A stretch of DNA of 22,065 nt from CAXBPY01 sp003455275 (GTDB lineage: Bacteria > Bacteroidota > Bacteroidia > Chitinophagales > UBA10324), in NCBI GenBank assembly GCA_963977675.1, contig CAXBPY010000050.1, positions 1 through 22,065 of the forward strand. The letters are read 5' to 3'. Shown here one piece after another: positions 15,747 through 22,065 of the stretch. The stretch's first letter is position 1; each line of letters begins with the position of its first letter. The position numbers and the translations under genes were made by a program. The notes under the pieces were generated by a model. That model was not told the origin of the DNA, did not search any database, and worked only from the letters and a program-made list of their open reading frames with translations.

Positions 15747-16682
15747 TCCGCTCAATTCCTTTTTCGCTTCAGTAAATTCATTCCAGATGTCGCGCACAAT
15801 TTCTGCCGCGGGTTTTATGTCGCGCACCTGCGCACTCACTTGACCGATTTCTAATTCGCCTTCTTCCATATCTCCTTCAAACATTCCTCGCTTAGCGCGT
15901 GCGCGACCTAGAATTTTTTTCAACTCATCAGCACTCGCTCCGTGTTCTTCTGCCGCGTTTATCTCGTGAAAAAATTTATTTTTTATCAGCCGTACCGGAA
16001 CAATTTTTTTCAGAGAGAGATGTGTTCCGCCTTCCGGTGTTTCGGTAATTTTTTTCTTGAATAAATCGTGAGCTGATGATTCAGCGCTTGCGGCAAATCG
16101 TGTTCCGACCTGCACACCATCAGCACCAAGTGCAAATGCAGCGAGCATACTTCTGCCGGTTGCAATTCCTCCTGCGGCAATCACCGGAATTTTCACTGCT
16201 GCTTTCACAAGAGGAATTAAAACCATCGTTGTTGTTTCTTCTCTTCCGTTGTGTCCGCCTGCTTCAAAACCTTCAGCCACTACTGCATCTACTCCTGCCG
16301 CTTCTGATTTCTGCGCGAATAGCGCGCTGCTCACCACATGCACTACAGTGATTCCTTTTTCTTTCAATACAGGAGTCCATGTTTTCGGATTGCCTGCCGA
16401 AGTGAAAACAATTTTCACTCCTTCATCAATGATGATTTGAATGTGCTTGTCAATATCAGGATAGAGCATCGGAACATTTACGGCAAATGGTTTTGAAGTT
16501 GCTGCTTTGCATTTGCGAATGTGTTCTTGCAATTGATGTGGATACATACTTCCGGAACCGATAATGCCGAGTGCGCCTGCATTACTTACAGCAGATGCAA
16601 GTTCCCACCCCGAACACCAAATCATTCCTGCCTGAATGATTGGATATTCTATTGAAAAAAGTTTTGTGATACGATTTTGCAT
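15741..16682 (-). CDS. NAD(P)H-dependent flavin oxidoreductase, nitronate monooxygenase family
   Basis: 313 residues, the usual length for this FMN-dependent TIM-barrel family, which includes nitronate monooxygenases and FabK-type enoyl-ACP reductases. Visible motifs are the N-terminal IIQAGMIWCSGWELASAVSN, AEGFEAGGHNG (136-146) with the conserved His144 near the flavin, AAGGIATG (169-176) and GVQVGTRF (189-196) for phosphate binding. The sequence alone does not settle whether it oxidises nitronates or reduces enoyl thioesters. The last 6 nt overlap the end of bshA on the other strand. The nucleotidyltransferase gene lies 56 nt upstream on the same strand, so co-transcription is possible. Confidence 0.9.
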   Translation of the reverse strand: MQNRITKLFSIEYPIIQAGMIWCSGWELASAVSNAGALGIIGSGSMYPHQLQEHIRKCKAATSKPFAVNVPMLYPDIDKHIQIIIDEGVKIVFTSAGNPKTWTPVLKEKGITVVHVVSSALFAQKSEAAGVDAVVAEGFEAGGHNGREETTTMVLIPLVKAAVKIPVIAAGGIATGRSMLAAFALGADGVQVGTRFAASAESSAHDLFKKKITETPEGGTHLSLKKIVPVRLIKNKFFHEINAAEEHGASADELKKILGRARAKRGMFEGDMEEGELEIGQVSAQVRDIKPAAEIVRDIWNEFTEAKKELSGL

Positions 16683-16738
16683 TTACAGAATTATGCAGCG
16701 CAAGATTTGATAACTTTCCTAAAGTTGTAAAATCATTT

Positions 16739-17734
16739 TCAACTCAAATCCATCTCCGTATTATCACCAATATTCAAACTCTGGCTGTGACCGCGAATGA
16801 ATGCATCACTTCCTATTACGGAGTTGCTGAGGTTCACACCATCCAGTTGAGTGTAGTTGCCAATGATGCTTTCGCTGATGATTGAATTCTGCACCGTGGC
16901 ATTATCACCCACTGTCACATTCGGGCCAATGATGCTGTTTGCGATTTTACAATTCTCACCAATGTTCACCGGATCAATAATGATGGTGCGCTCGTAGCGC
17001 GGATTGCGCAGCGTAGCGAATCCGGTTTTGCGCAGCAGTGTTTTATTCGTTTCGAGCAGCACTTCTTTTTTTCCGCAGTCGAACCAGTTGTTCAGCTTGA
17101 AGGGTTTGAATGGAACTCCAATATCAATCATGCGCATGATGGCATCAGTGAGTTGAAATTCATTTCGTGTGCGAATGTTGTTGCTGATAATGTGATTGAG
17201 TGAATCATACAACACCGGAGTTTCCTTGATCTTATACAAACCCACAAGCGCCAGATTGCTGCGCGGTATCTGCGGCTTCTCTTCCACGCGAGAGATGAAA
17301 TCGTCTTCATTCACTTCCGCCACACCGAAGCTGCGCGGGTCTTCCACCTTCTTCACGCCGAGCAATGAATATTCTGATTCCACAATTGATTTCATGTCGG
17401 CATCGAACACGCTGTCGCCAAGCACGATGATTACTTCTTCTTTTTTATTCACCACACTTTCAGTCAGCCAGATTGCGTGACCAATTCCTTCGCGCGCTTC
17501 CTGCTCCACAAATTTTACTTTCAGGTCAGGGAATTTTTTCTCTACATAATCACGAATCTTTTCGCCCAGATAACCAATCACGAAAATGTATTCGGTCACT
17601 CCGGCATTTTTCAGTTCATCTAAAATGAAACTGAGAATGGGCTTACCTGCAACCGGAATAAGCGCTTTTGGTTGTGTATATGTGTGAGGGCGGAGTTTAG
17701 TTCCGGCACCGGCAACAGGAATAATTGCTTGCAT
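16739..17734 (-). CDS. Sugar-1-phosphate nucleotidyltransferase with left-handed beta-helix tail
   Basis: 331 residues. The N-terminal Rossmann-like NTP transferase domain has the signature GAGTKLRP...QPKAL (9-25; Lys replaces the more common Arg at 13), GDSVFD (106-111) with the metal-binding Asp107, EEKP (151-154), LTDAI (195-199) and NWFDCG (216-221). Residues about 250-325 form hexapeptide-type repeats (INIG, SIIG, VTVGDNAT, SIIGNYT, SVIGSDA). This layout matches RmlA-like or GlmU-like enzymes that make NDP-sugars from sugar-1-phosphate and NTP for cell-envelope glycans. Base and sugar specificity cannot be read. There are no glycan-cluster neighbours. Confidence 0.9.
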   Translation of the reverse strand: MQAIIPVAGAGTKLRPHTYTQPKALIPVAGKPILSFILDELKNAGVTEYIFVIGYLGEKIRDYVEKKFPDLKVKFVEQEAREGIGHAIWLTESVVNKKEEVIIVLGDSVFDADMKSIVESEYSLLGVKKVEDPRSFGVAEVNEDDFISRVEEKPQIPRSNLALVGLYKIKETPVLYDSLNHIISNNIRTRNEFQLTDAIMRMIDIGVPFKPFKLNNWFDCGKKEVLLETNKTLLRKTGFATLRNPRYERTIIIDPVNIGENCKIANSIIGPNVTVGDNATVQNSIISESIIGNYTQLDGVNLSNSVIGSDAFIRGHSQSLNIGDNTEMDLS

Positions 17735-17892
17735 ACTGAAGGCAAACTTATTCTAAAGAGAAATATTTTTTCTGAAAGAAAAATGTTAAAAATCTTTTTA
17801 CACATTTGCGCCCCCTCGATAAAAAGTTATCCGGAACTCGTTATTAGTTGATTCGTAAGTTTCAATTGTATGACAAGTTGCAAATACAAAAT

Positions 17893-17965
17893 GGATCTGT
17901 AGCTCAGTTGGTAGAGCAGATGACTCTTAATCATCGGGTCTAGGGTTCGAATCCCTACAGATCCA
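17893..17965 (+). tRNA. tRNA-Lys (anticodon CTT)
   Basis: A 73-nt cloverleaf. Acceptor GGATCTG (17893-17899) pairs with CAGATCC (17958-17964), with discriminator A at 17965. The D-arm is GCTC/GAGC. The anticodon stem GATGA/TCATC encloses loop CTCTTAA with anticodon CTT (17926-17928). T-arm TAGGG-TTCGAAT-CCCTA is perfect. CCA is not encoded; CTTTT follows. A partial copy of its 3' half lies 120 nt downstream. Confidence 0.97.
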
Positions 17966-18027
17966 CTTTTTATCTTTTCAATTGGAAATTATCCCCATCC
18001 TTTTTTTCTGAAATTGAATTCCCAAAA

Positions 18028-18086
18028 TGGTAGAGCATCCCGATTCTTATCGGGAGGGTCTGGGGTTCGAATCCCTACAGATCCAC
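18028..18086 (+). pseudogene. Rearranged partial copy of tRNA-Lys
   Basis: Bases 18028-18037 repeat the tRNA D-arm (TGGTAGAGCA), and 18056-18086 repeat the variable loop, T-arm and 3' acceptor strand with a single change in 31 nt. The 5' acceptor strand and first D-arm strand are missing, so no 7-bp acceptor can form. Between the two matched blocks the anticodon arm is replaced by an 18-nt palindrome TCCCGAT-TCTT-ATCGGGA; CTT still sits at the anticodon position counted from the 3' side. It cannot be a normal tRNA. Confidence 0.85.
18038..18055. repeat. Palindrome TCCCGAT-TCTT-ATCGGGA in tRNA copy
   Basis: Perfect 7-bp stem with a 4-nt loop, at the exact location of the anticodon arm in the tRNA-Lys copy. 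It belongs with the palindromes at 4285-4303 and 19551-19566. Confidence 0.8.
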
Positions 18087-18113
18087 AACAAAAATTTTTT
18101 AGATTCTAAAATC

Positions 18114-18144
18114 AAAAAGCAGTTCAATGATTGAACTGCTTTTT
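18114..18144. terminator. Bidirectional intrinsic terminator
   Basis: A perfect 14-bp stem (AAAAAGCAGTTCAA and its complement) with a TGA loop, having A-run and T-run ends on both strands. It lies between the tRNA-Lys region (+) and the 3' end of icd (-), so it can stop transcripts from both sides. Confidence 0.88.
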
Positions 18145-18202
18145 GATATTTGATTTTTAATTTTTGAGTTAACAGACTCACTTGAGTCTTCAGGCTTCAA
18201 GC

Positions 18203-19507
18203 TCAATTCATATTTTTAATAATCTCATCTCCAAACTCAGAGCATTTCAAAAGCGTAGCACCACTCATTAATCTTTCGAAATCATATGTCACGCGCTTGG
18301 CGGCAATACTTTTTTCCAAACCTTTGTAAATAAGTGCAGCAGCTTCGAGCCATTTCATGTGCTCAAGCATCATAGCGCCGCTTAATATAACAGAGCCCGG
18401 GTTTACTTTATCCTGATTAGCATACTTGGGCGCAGTGCCATGAGTTGCTTCGAATATCGCGTGGCCGGTTATGTAATTAATGTTGGCTCCTGGGGCAATT
18501 CCAATTCCGCCTACCTGTGCTGCAAGTGCATCGCTCAGATAATCTCCATTCAAATTCAATGTGGCAATCACATCGAAATCTTCCGGACGGGTGAGCACTT
18601 GTTGCAGTGTGATGTCGGCAATTGCATCTTTAATCACTATTCCTGCTCCTGGTTTTCCTTCAGGAATTTTGCACCACGGACCTCCGTCAATTTCCACTGC
18701 ACCAAAAAAATCTTTCGCCACTTTGTATCCCCAATCGCGGAAACCGCCCTCAGTAAATTTCATAATGTTGCCCTTATGCACGAGTGTTACACTTTTCTTT
18801 CCGTGCTTTATTGCATAAGCAATTGCAGAGTGAACGAGTCGCTCAGTTCCGAGATAACTAACGGGTTTAATTCCAACACCTACCTGAACATCTACATTAC
18901 GCTTTGGAGAGCCCACAGCTTCAAGTTGAGCGTTCCATGCAACAGATTTTTCGTTTGTTCCGAAGCGAATTTTCTCGAACATCTTCGGGAATTCTTTCTG
19001 AATAAATTCCAAAACTTTTTTTGCTTCTTCAGTTCCGGCAGCGAATTCAATTCCGGCGTAAATGTCTTCAGTGTTTTCGCGGAATATCGTCATGTCTACA
19101 GCGCCGGGATTTTTTACAGGAGAAGGAACTCCTTCGAACCAACGAACCGGGCGAAGGCACACATACAAATCCAGAATCTGACGAAGCGCCACATTAAGTG
19201 ATCGAATGCCGCCGCCCACAGGAGTAGTAAGCGGGCCTTTAATTCCTACCAGGTATTCTTTGAAAGCTTCGAGTGTTTCATCGGGCAGCCAGTTCTTGGT
19301 TTGGTTAAAAGCTTTTTCACCGGCAAGCACTTCCTTCCATTCAATTTTCTTTTTTCCTCCATAAGCTTTTTCAACTGCCGCGTCAATTACACGAACTGAG
19401 GCGCGCCAAATGTCCGGCCCGGTTCCGTCGCCTTCAATAAATGGAATGATTGGATTGTCGGGCACGGCGAGCACCCCGTTTTGCATAGTGATTTTACCTG
19501 CTGCCAT
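18203..19507 (-). CDS. icd: NADP-dependent isocitrate dehydrogenase
   Basis: 434 residues, E. coli-type homodimeric enzyme of the TCA cycle, oxidatively decarboxylating isocitrate to 2-oxoglutarate. Substrate motif GGGIRSLNVALRQ (98-110) contains Ser103, equivalent to the E. coli phosphorylation serine. Further motifs are FRENTEDIYAGIE (142-154), the catalytic Lys in LVHKGNIMKFTEG (Lys245), metal ligands in NGDYLSD (320-326), and HGTAPKYANQDKVNPGS (356-372), where Lys361 and Tyr362 indicate NADP rather than NAD. ATG at 19507 gives MAAGKITM. It stands alone, ends 58 nt from the bidirectional terminator, and no aceK partner is visible, so regulation by phosphorylation is not implied. Confidence 0.97.
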   Translation of the reverse strand: MAAGKITMQNGVLAVPDNPIIPFIEGDGTGPDIWRASVRVIDAAVEKAYGGKKKIEWKEVLAGEKAFNQTKNWLPDETLEAFKEYLVGIKGPLTTPVGGGIRSLNVALRQILDLYVCLRPVRWFEGVPSPVKNPGAVDMTIFRENTEDIYAGIEFAAGTEEAKKVLEFIQKEFPKMFEKIRFGTNEKSVAWNAQLEAVGSPKRNVDVQVGVGIKPVSYLGTERLVHSAIAYAIKHGKKSVTLVHKGNIMKFTEGGFRDWGYKVAKDFFGAVEIDGGPWCKIPEGKPGAGIVIKDAIADITLQQVLTRPEDFDVIATLNLNGDYLSDALAAQVGGIGIAPGANINYITGHAIFEATHGTAPKYANQDKVNPGSVILSGAMMLEHMKWLEAAALIYKGLEKSIAAKRVTYDFERLMSGATLLKCSEFGDEIIKNMN

Positions 19508-19550
19508 AAATTAATAACTTTTCTTCGTTAGTTTTTTTGTTAGGAATTAC

Positions 19551-19566
19551 CCCGAAGATTTTCGGG
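19551..19566. repeat. Palindrome CCCGAA-GATT-TTCGGG upstream of icd
   Basis: Perfect 6-bp stem with a 4-nt loop, flanked by C and AGGGG, about 44 nt upstream of the icd ATG. It would lie in the icd leader or promoter region. It is a third member of the CCCGA...TCGGG set. Confidence 0.7.
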
Positions 19567-19698
19567 AGGGGCGCAAACCTAACAGAAAAAATTGCATACA
19601 AAATTCTGAGAAAGAGTAATGCAATTGTGTTGAGGAAAATGAAATAGAAAGCCGCTTTCCTTAATTAAAGGAAGAAAAAAAATCAAGATATGCAGTAA

Positions 19699-19941
19699 TC
19701 AGATTTGAATGGCGTCTCCTGCAAGCGAACTGATTTCCTGTTTTAATTCTGCTGAATACAGAGCAATCTTTTTTTCAAGTAATGCAATGTGATTTGAATC
19801 CAGCACACGAAGCATTGGGTAATGTTTCAGTGCAAGCTCGGTTAGTGTTTCAGCAGCTTCATTTCCAAAGTCTGTTTTACTGAATACCATTTGACCTTTC
19901 ACAAGACCTTTTAATTCTTCAATGTCCTGATGAGTTATCAT
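19699..19941 (-). CDS. Small hypothetical protein (80 aa)
   Basis: 80 residues, ATG at 19941, no signal peptide or membrane segment. It reads as mostly helical and acidic (ITHQDIEELKGLVKGQM, then ETLTELALKHYPML and IALLEKKIALYSAELKQEI), so a small cytoplasmic helical protein is likely. I do not recognise a family. The codon mix is similar to its neighbours, and the frame is not antisense to a better gene, which supports it being real. It lies between icd (191-nt gap) and the divergently transcribed T9SS cargo gene (194-nt gap); neither gap shows a clear promoter. Confidence 0.65.
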   Translation of the reverse strand: MITHQDIEELKGLVKGQMVFSKTDFGNEAAETLTELALKHYPMLRVLDSNHIALLEKKIALYSAELKQEISSLAGDAIQI

Positions 19942-20135
19942 GGCTATTTAGTTTGGTGAGCGAAAATTACATCTTTCTTTCTGGCCGGCAAGCAATTTCT
20001 TTCCACGAATTGTTGATTTCAAATTAGAAAGAATTGGAAGTGTAATTTCAGCTTTATTCTTTACAAAAATATTTTCGGGTTCAGTTGTTTTGAGAATACA
20101 TGCTGCTTTTAAATTGCGACAGAATTTTTTACAAC

Positions 20136-20639
20136 ATGAAAAAAATAATACTTATAGCCATCGCTGCTTTACCTTTTTTTGTTACTGCTCAGTCCTTATC
20201 ACCAACGGTAATTGCATCATGGGGAAAATTTACAACCACCGGCGGATACTCTCTTTCTCAAACTGCCGGAGAAACAATGATTGAAACTTTTTCGAGTGCA
20301 AATAATTTTCTCACTCAGGGTTTTCAGCAACCAGAAGAAAAAGATGTTGCTGTTCAGGAGTTGAGCGAAAATGGGTTAAATATTAAAATATATCCAAACC
20401 CAACCATGAATGAGATTACTGTTCAATTAGAAAGTAATGATGGAAAAAGCTACTCTGCAGTTTTGTATGATGTTCTTGGAAGGTTGCTTCAGGTTCCCGG
20501 AACTATGAATAATAGCGGAACACAACAAGAACAAACATTTGATATGACCTTACTTGCAGCAGCAACTTACTTCGTTTGCATTTCTGATGACAAGGGTCAA
20601 ATCATTCACTCTTTCAAAGTTCAGAAAATAAACTATTAA
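20136..20639 (+). CDS. T9SS type A sorting-domain protein, small secreted cargo
   Basis: 167 residues from ATG at 20136, with a clear signal peptide (MKKIILIAIAALPFFVTAQ). An upstream ATG at 20100 would put 12 polar residues before it and is unlikely. Residues about 20-65 form a short domain (ASWGKFTTTGGYSLSQTAGETMIETF...NFLTQGFQQP) seen at the start of many short Bacteroidota secreted proteins. Residues about 82-167 are a T9SS type A sorting domain: IKIYPNPTMNEITVQ, AVLYDVLGRLLQ, LLAAATYFVCISD and a final IIHSFKVQKINY. The product is expected to cross the outer membrane by T9SS and be released or anchored. It precedes the large repeat protein by 55 nt on the same strand, probably an operon. 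Confidence 0.9.
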   Translation: MKKIILIAIAALPFFVTAQSLSPTVIASWGKFTTTGGYSLSQTAGETMIETFSSANNFLTQGFQQPEEKDVAVQELSENGLNIKIYPNPTMNEITVQLESNDGKSYSAVLYDVLGRLLQVPGTMNNSGTQQEQTFDMTLLAAATYFVCISDDKGQIIHSFKVQKINY

Positions 20640-20694
20640 TGTTTTTCAAAAAAATTTTATAAAAATTAATCAAAGAATAAATCCAAACTAAAAA

Positions 20695-22065
20695 ATGAAA
20701 AGGATAATTACACTTCTATTCGCATGCTTCATCGGACTTTATGCCCAGGCTCAGGTTCCGCAAGCAATCTCTTATCAGGCTGTAGCGCGTAATGCTGCCG
20801 GAGCTGCATTAGTCAATCAAACCATCAGTATCCGAATCACTATTAAGGACAATAGTTCCGGAGGCCCAACTATTTATTCAGAAACACATACAGGTGTCAG
20901 TACAAATCAATTTGGTCTATTTACAATTGAAGTTGGAAATGGCAACCCTGTAACCGGAACATTCACTTCCATTAACTGGGGAACCAATACTAAATTTATG
21001 AAAGTTGAAATGGATCCTGCTGGCGGCTCTTCATACATTGATATGGGAACATCTCAAATGCTTAGTGTTCCATTTGCTTTATATGCCGGAGCAGTTGCCG
21101 GAGGCGGCGCCGGCGATAACTGGGGAACACAAAGTGCAGCAACCAACTCTACACTTACAGGAAATGGAACATCAGGTTCGCCATTGGGTATTGCTCAACA
21201 AGGTGCAACGAATAGCCAGGTTTTACAATGGAATGGAACTGCATGGGCGCCTGCAACAATTACCGGCGGTGTTGGTGATAATTGGGGAACGCAGTCTGTA
21301 GTTACAAATTCAACTTTAACTGGAACAGGTGTTACCGGAAACTCTCTTGGCCTTGCTCAACAAGGTGCAACCAATGGACAAGTTTTAAAATGGAATGGCG
21401 CTTCGTGGGCTCCTGCTTCTGATTTGGATAATGATGCACAAACATTATCAATCAATGGAAGCAATCTTTCAATAAGCAATGGAAACACAGTTGTCCTTCC
21501 GACCGGAACTACATATACCCAGGGCACAGGAATTTCTATTGCAGGAAATGTAATTTCAAATACAGGCGATCTGAGCACTTCTAATGAATTGCAAACACTT
21601 TCAATCTCAGGAAATACATTAACAATTAGCAGCGGAAACAGTGTGATCCTTCCAACAGGAACAACCTACACACAGGGCACAGGTATTTCGTTAGCAGGAA
21701 ATGTGATCACAAATACTGCACCTGATCAGGTAGTGACTCTAACTGGAACAGGAAGCACAACAGTTACTGGAACTTATCCTAACTTCACTATAAATTCTAC
21801 CGGAGGAGGTGGATCATACACCGGAGGCACAGGAATTACAATTTCAGGATCGGTTATCAACTCAGTATGGACAGCTAGTGGAAATAATATTTACAATAAC
21901 AACACTGCCAATGTTGGAATTAATAATGCTGCTCCAACTTATAAATTAGATGTAAACTCAACCAATACTGCTGCTGCTATCTATGGAAAATATTCTGGAA
22001 CAACTACAGGGAATAAAGCTATCTGGGGAAGTAATCAGAACAGTACTTCATTAGGCCAGGGAAAT
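20695..22065 (+). CDS. Surface/tail-fibre-like repeat protein, 3' end beyond window
   Basis: 457 codons are visible from ATG at 20695 with no stop before the window ends. Signal peptide MKRIITLLFACFIGLYAQAQ. The N-terminal ~120 residues (QAISYQAVARNAAGAALVN..., MKVEMDPAGGSSYIDMGTSQ) are closely similar to those of the gene at 1-1515. Two DNWGTQ modules (from 21115 and 21277) are followed by two LSI.G..L.IS.GN..LPTGTTYTQGTGIS modules and a shorter TGGTGITISGS unit. The last visible part, NVGINNAAPTYKLDVNS, is the kind of segment that leads into fibre heads and, in many relatives, into a C-terminal chaperone domain of the peptidase S74 type; that domain is not visible here. The product is exported and probably fibrous; its role is not known. 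Confidence 0.88.
   Translation, partial: MKRIITLLFACFIGLYAQAQVPQAISYQAVARNAAGAALVNQTISIRITIKDNSSGGPTIYSETHTGVSTNQFGLFTIEVGNGNPVTGTFTSINWGTNTKFMKVEMDPAGGSSYIDMGTSQMLSVPFALYAGAVAGGGAGDNWGTQSAATNSTLTGNGTSGSPLGIAQQGATNSQVLQWNGTAWAPATITGGVGDNWGTQSVVTNSTLTGTGVTGNSLGLAQQGATNGQVLKWNGASWAPASDLDNDAQTLSINGSNLSISNGNTVVLPTGTTYTQGTGISIAGNVISNTGDLSTSNELQTLSISGNTLTISSGNSVILPTGTTYTQGTGISLAGNVITNTAPDQVVTLTGTGSTTVTGTYPNFTINSTGGGGSYTGGTGITISGSVINSVWTASGNNIYNNNTANVGINNAAPTYKLDVNSTNTAAAIYGKYSGTTTGNKAIWGSNQNSTSLGQGN
21115..21420 (+). repeat. NWGTQ / WNGTAWAP coding modules (two copies)
   Basis: Copies start at 21115 and 21277 with a 162-nt (54-codon) period, compared with 165 nt in the paralogue at 364-1068. The conserved cores DNWGTQS, NSTLTG, AQQGAT and LKWNG..WAPA are shared between both genes. 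Confidence 0.85.

Noticed and set aside
13700..17900. Bacteroidota-type promoters (TTTG and TANNTTTG) upstream of glyA, bshA and tRNA-Lys
   Set aside because: Only partial -7 matches such as TACATTTA were found, without a -33 TTTG at the right distance.
17936..18086. Direct repeat of the tRNA-Lys 3' end as attL/attR of an integrated element
   Set aside because: Only about 90 nt lie between the two copies and no integrase is near; the inner sequence is also rearranged. At most it is a relic, so it is reported as a tRNA pseudogene.
12434..18165. Shared AT-rich string TTTGATTTTTAATTTTT at 12434 and 18149
   Set aside because: Low complexity in an AT-rich intergenic context; a 17-nt match of T and A runs is weak evidence for a repeat family.
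18440..19201. 253-codon frame antisense to icd
   Set aside because: Long only because the opposite strand has a constrained codon pattern; Cys/His/Asn-rich translation without any motif, and icd is certain.

Overview
The window looks like a chromosomal segment of a Bacteroidota bacterium. The evidence is a type IX secretion (T9SS) type A sorting domain on one exported protein and a decayed copy of such a domain elsewhere, bacillithiol synthesis (bshA), a Bacteroidota-style UvrA, a tRNA gene with no encoded CCA, no clear Shine-Dalgarno sequences, and a few forced TTG starts. By eye the DNA is moderately AT-rich. No phage, plasmid, CRISPR or transposase gene is visible.

Layout. 1-1515 (+) is the 3' part of a surface repeat protein. 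1518-4188 (-) holds a pair of SGNH/GDSL hydrolases. 4189-4579 is the only long non-coding stretch; it holds two palindromic elements and a T9SS sorting-domain remnant. 4580-10706 (-) is a same-strand run: an unrecognised membrane protein, an MFS transporter, a MORN/TonB-C periplasmic protein and uvrA. 10822-12018 (+) encodes an exported protein built from about ten two-strand repeats. 12021-13737 (-) is glyA with a small overlapping lipoprotein gene. 13858-14463 (-) is a four-helix membrane protein. 14604-15746 (+) is bshA. 15741-17734 (-) holds a nitronate-monooxygenase-family flavoprotein and a sugar-1-phosphate nucleotidyltransferase. 17893-18144 holds tRNA-Lys(CTT), a rearranged 3' copy of it and a strong bidirectional terminator. 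18203-19507 (-) is icd. 19699-19941 (-) is a small unknown gene. 20136-22065 (+) is a T9SS cargo protein followed by a second member of the surface repeat family, cut by the window end.

Most genes are housekeeping (DNA repair, one-carbon metabolism, TCA cycle, thiol synthesis) or envelope/export functions, and no single pathway joins them. The most unusual content is a dense set of short repeats, several of which run into reading frames. A TTTTCAC heptamer repeat forms the hydrophobic core of three unrelated signal peptides. TCCCGA...TCGGGA palindromes occur three times, once in place of the anticodon arm of a broken tRNA-Lys copy. GC-rich hairpins lie inside two divergent genes. A 37-nt repeat supplies one protein's C-terminus. 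The genes themselves are mostly familiar; these repeats and the ten-unit repeat protein are the best candidates for something undescribed.
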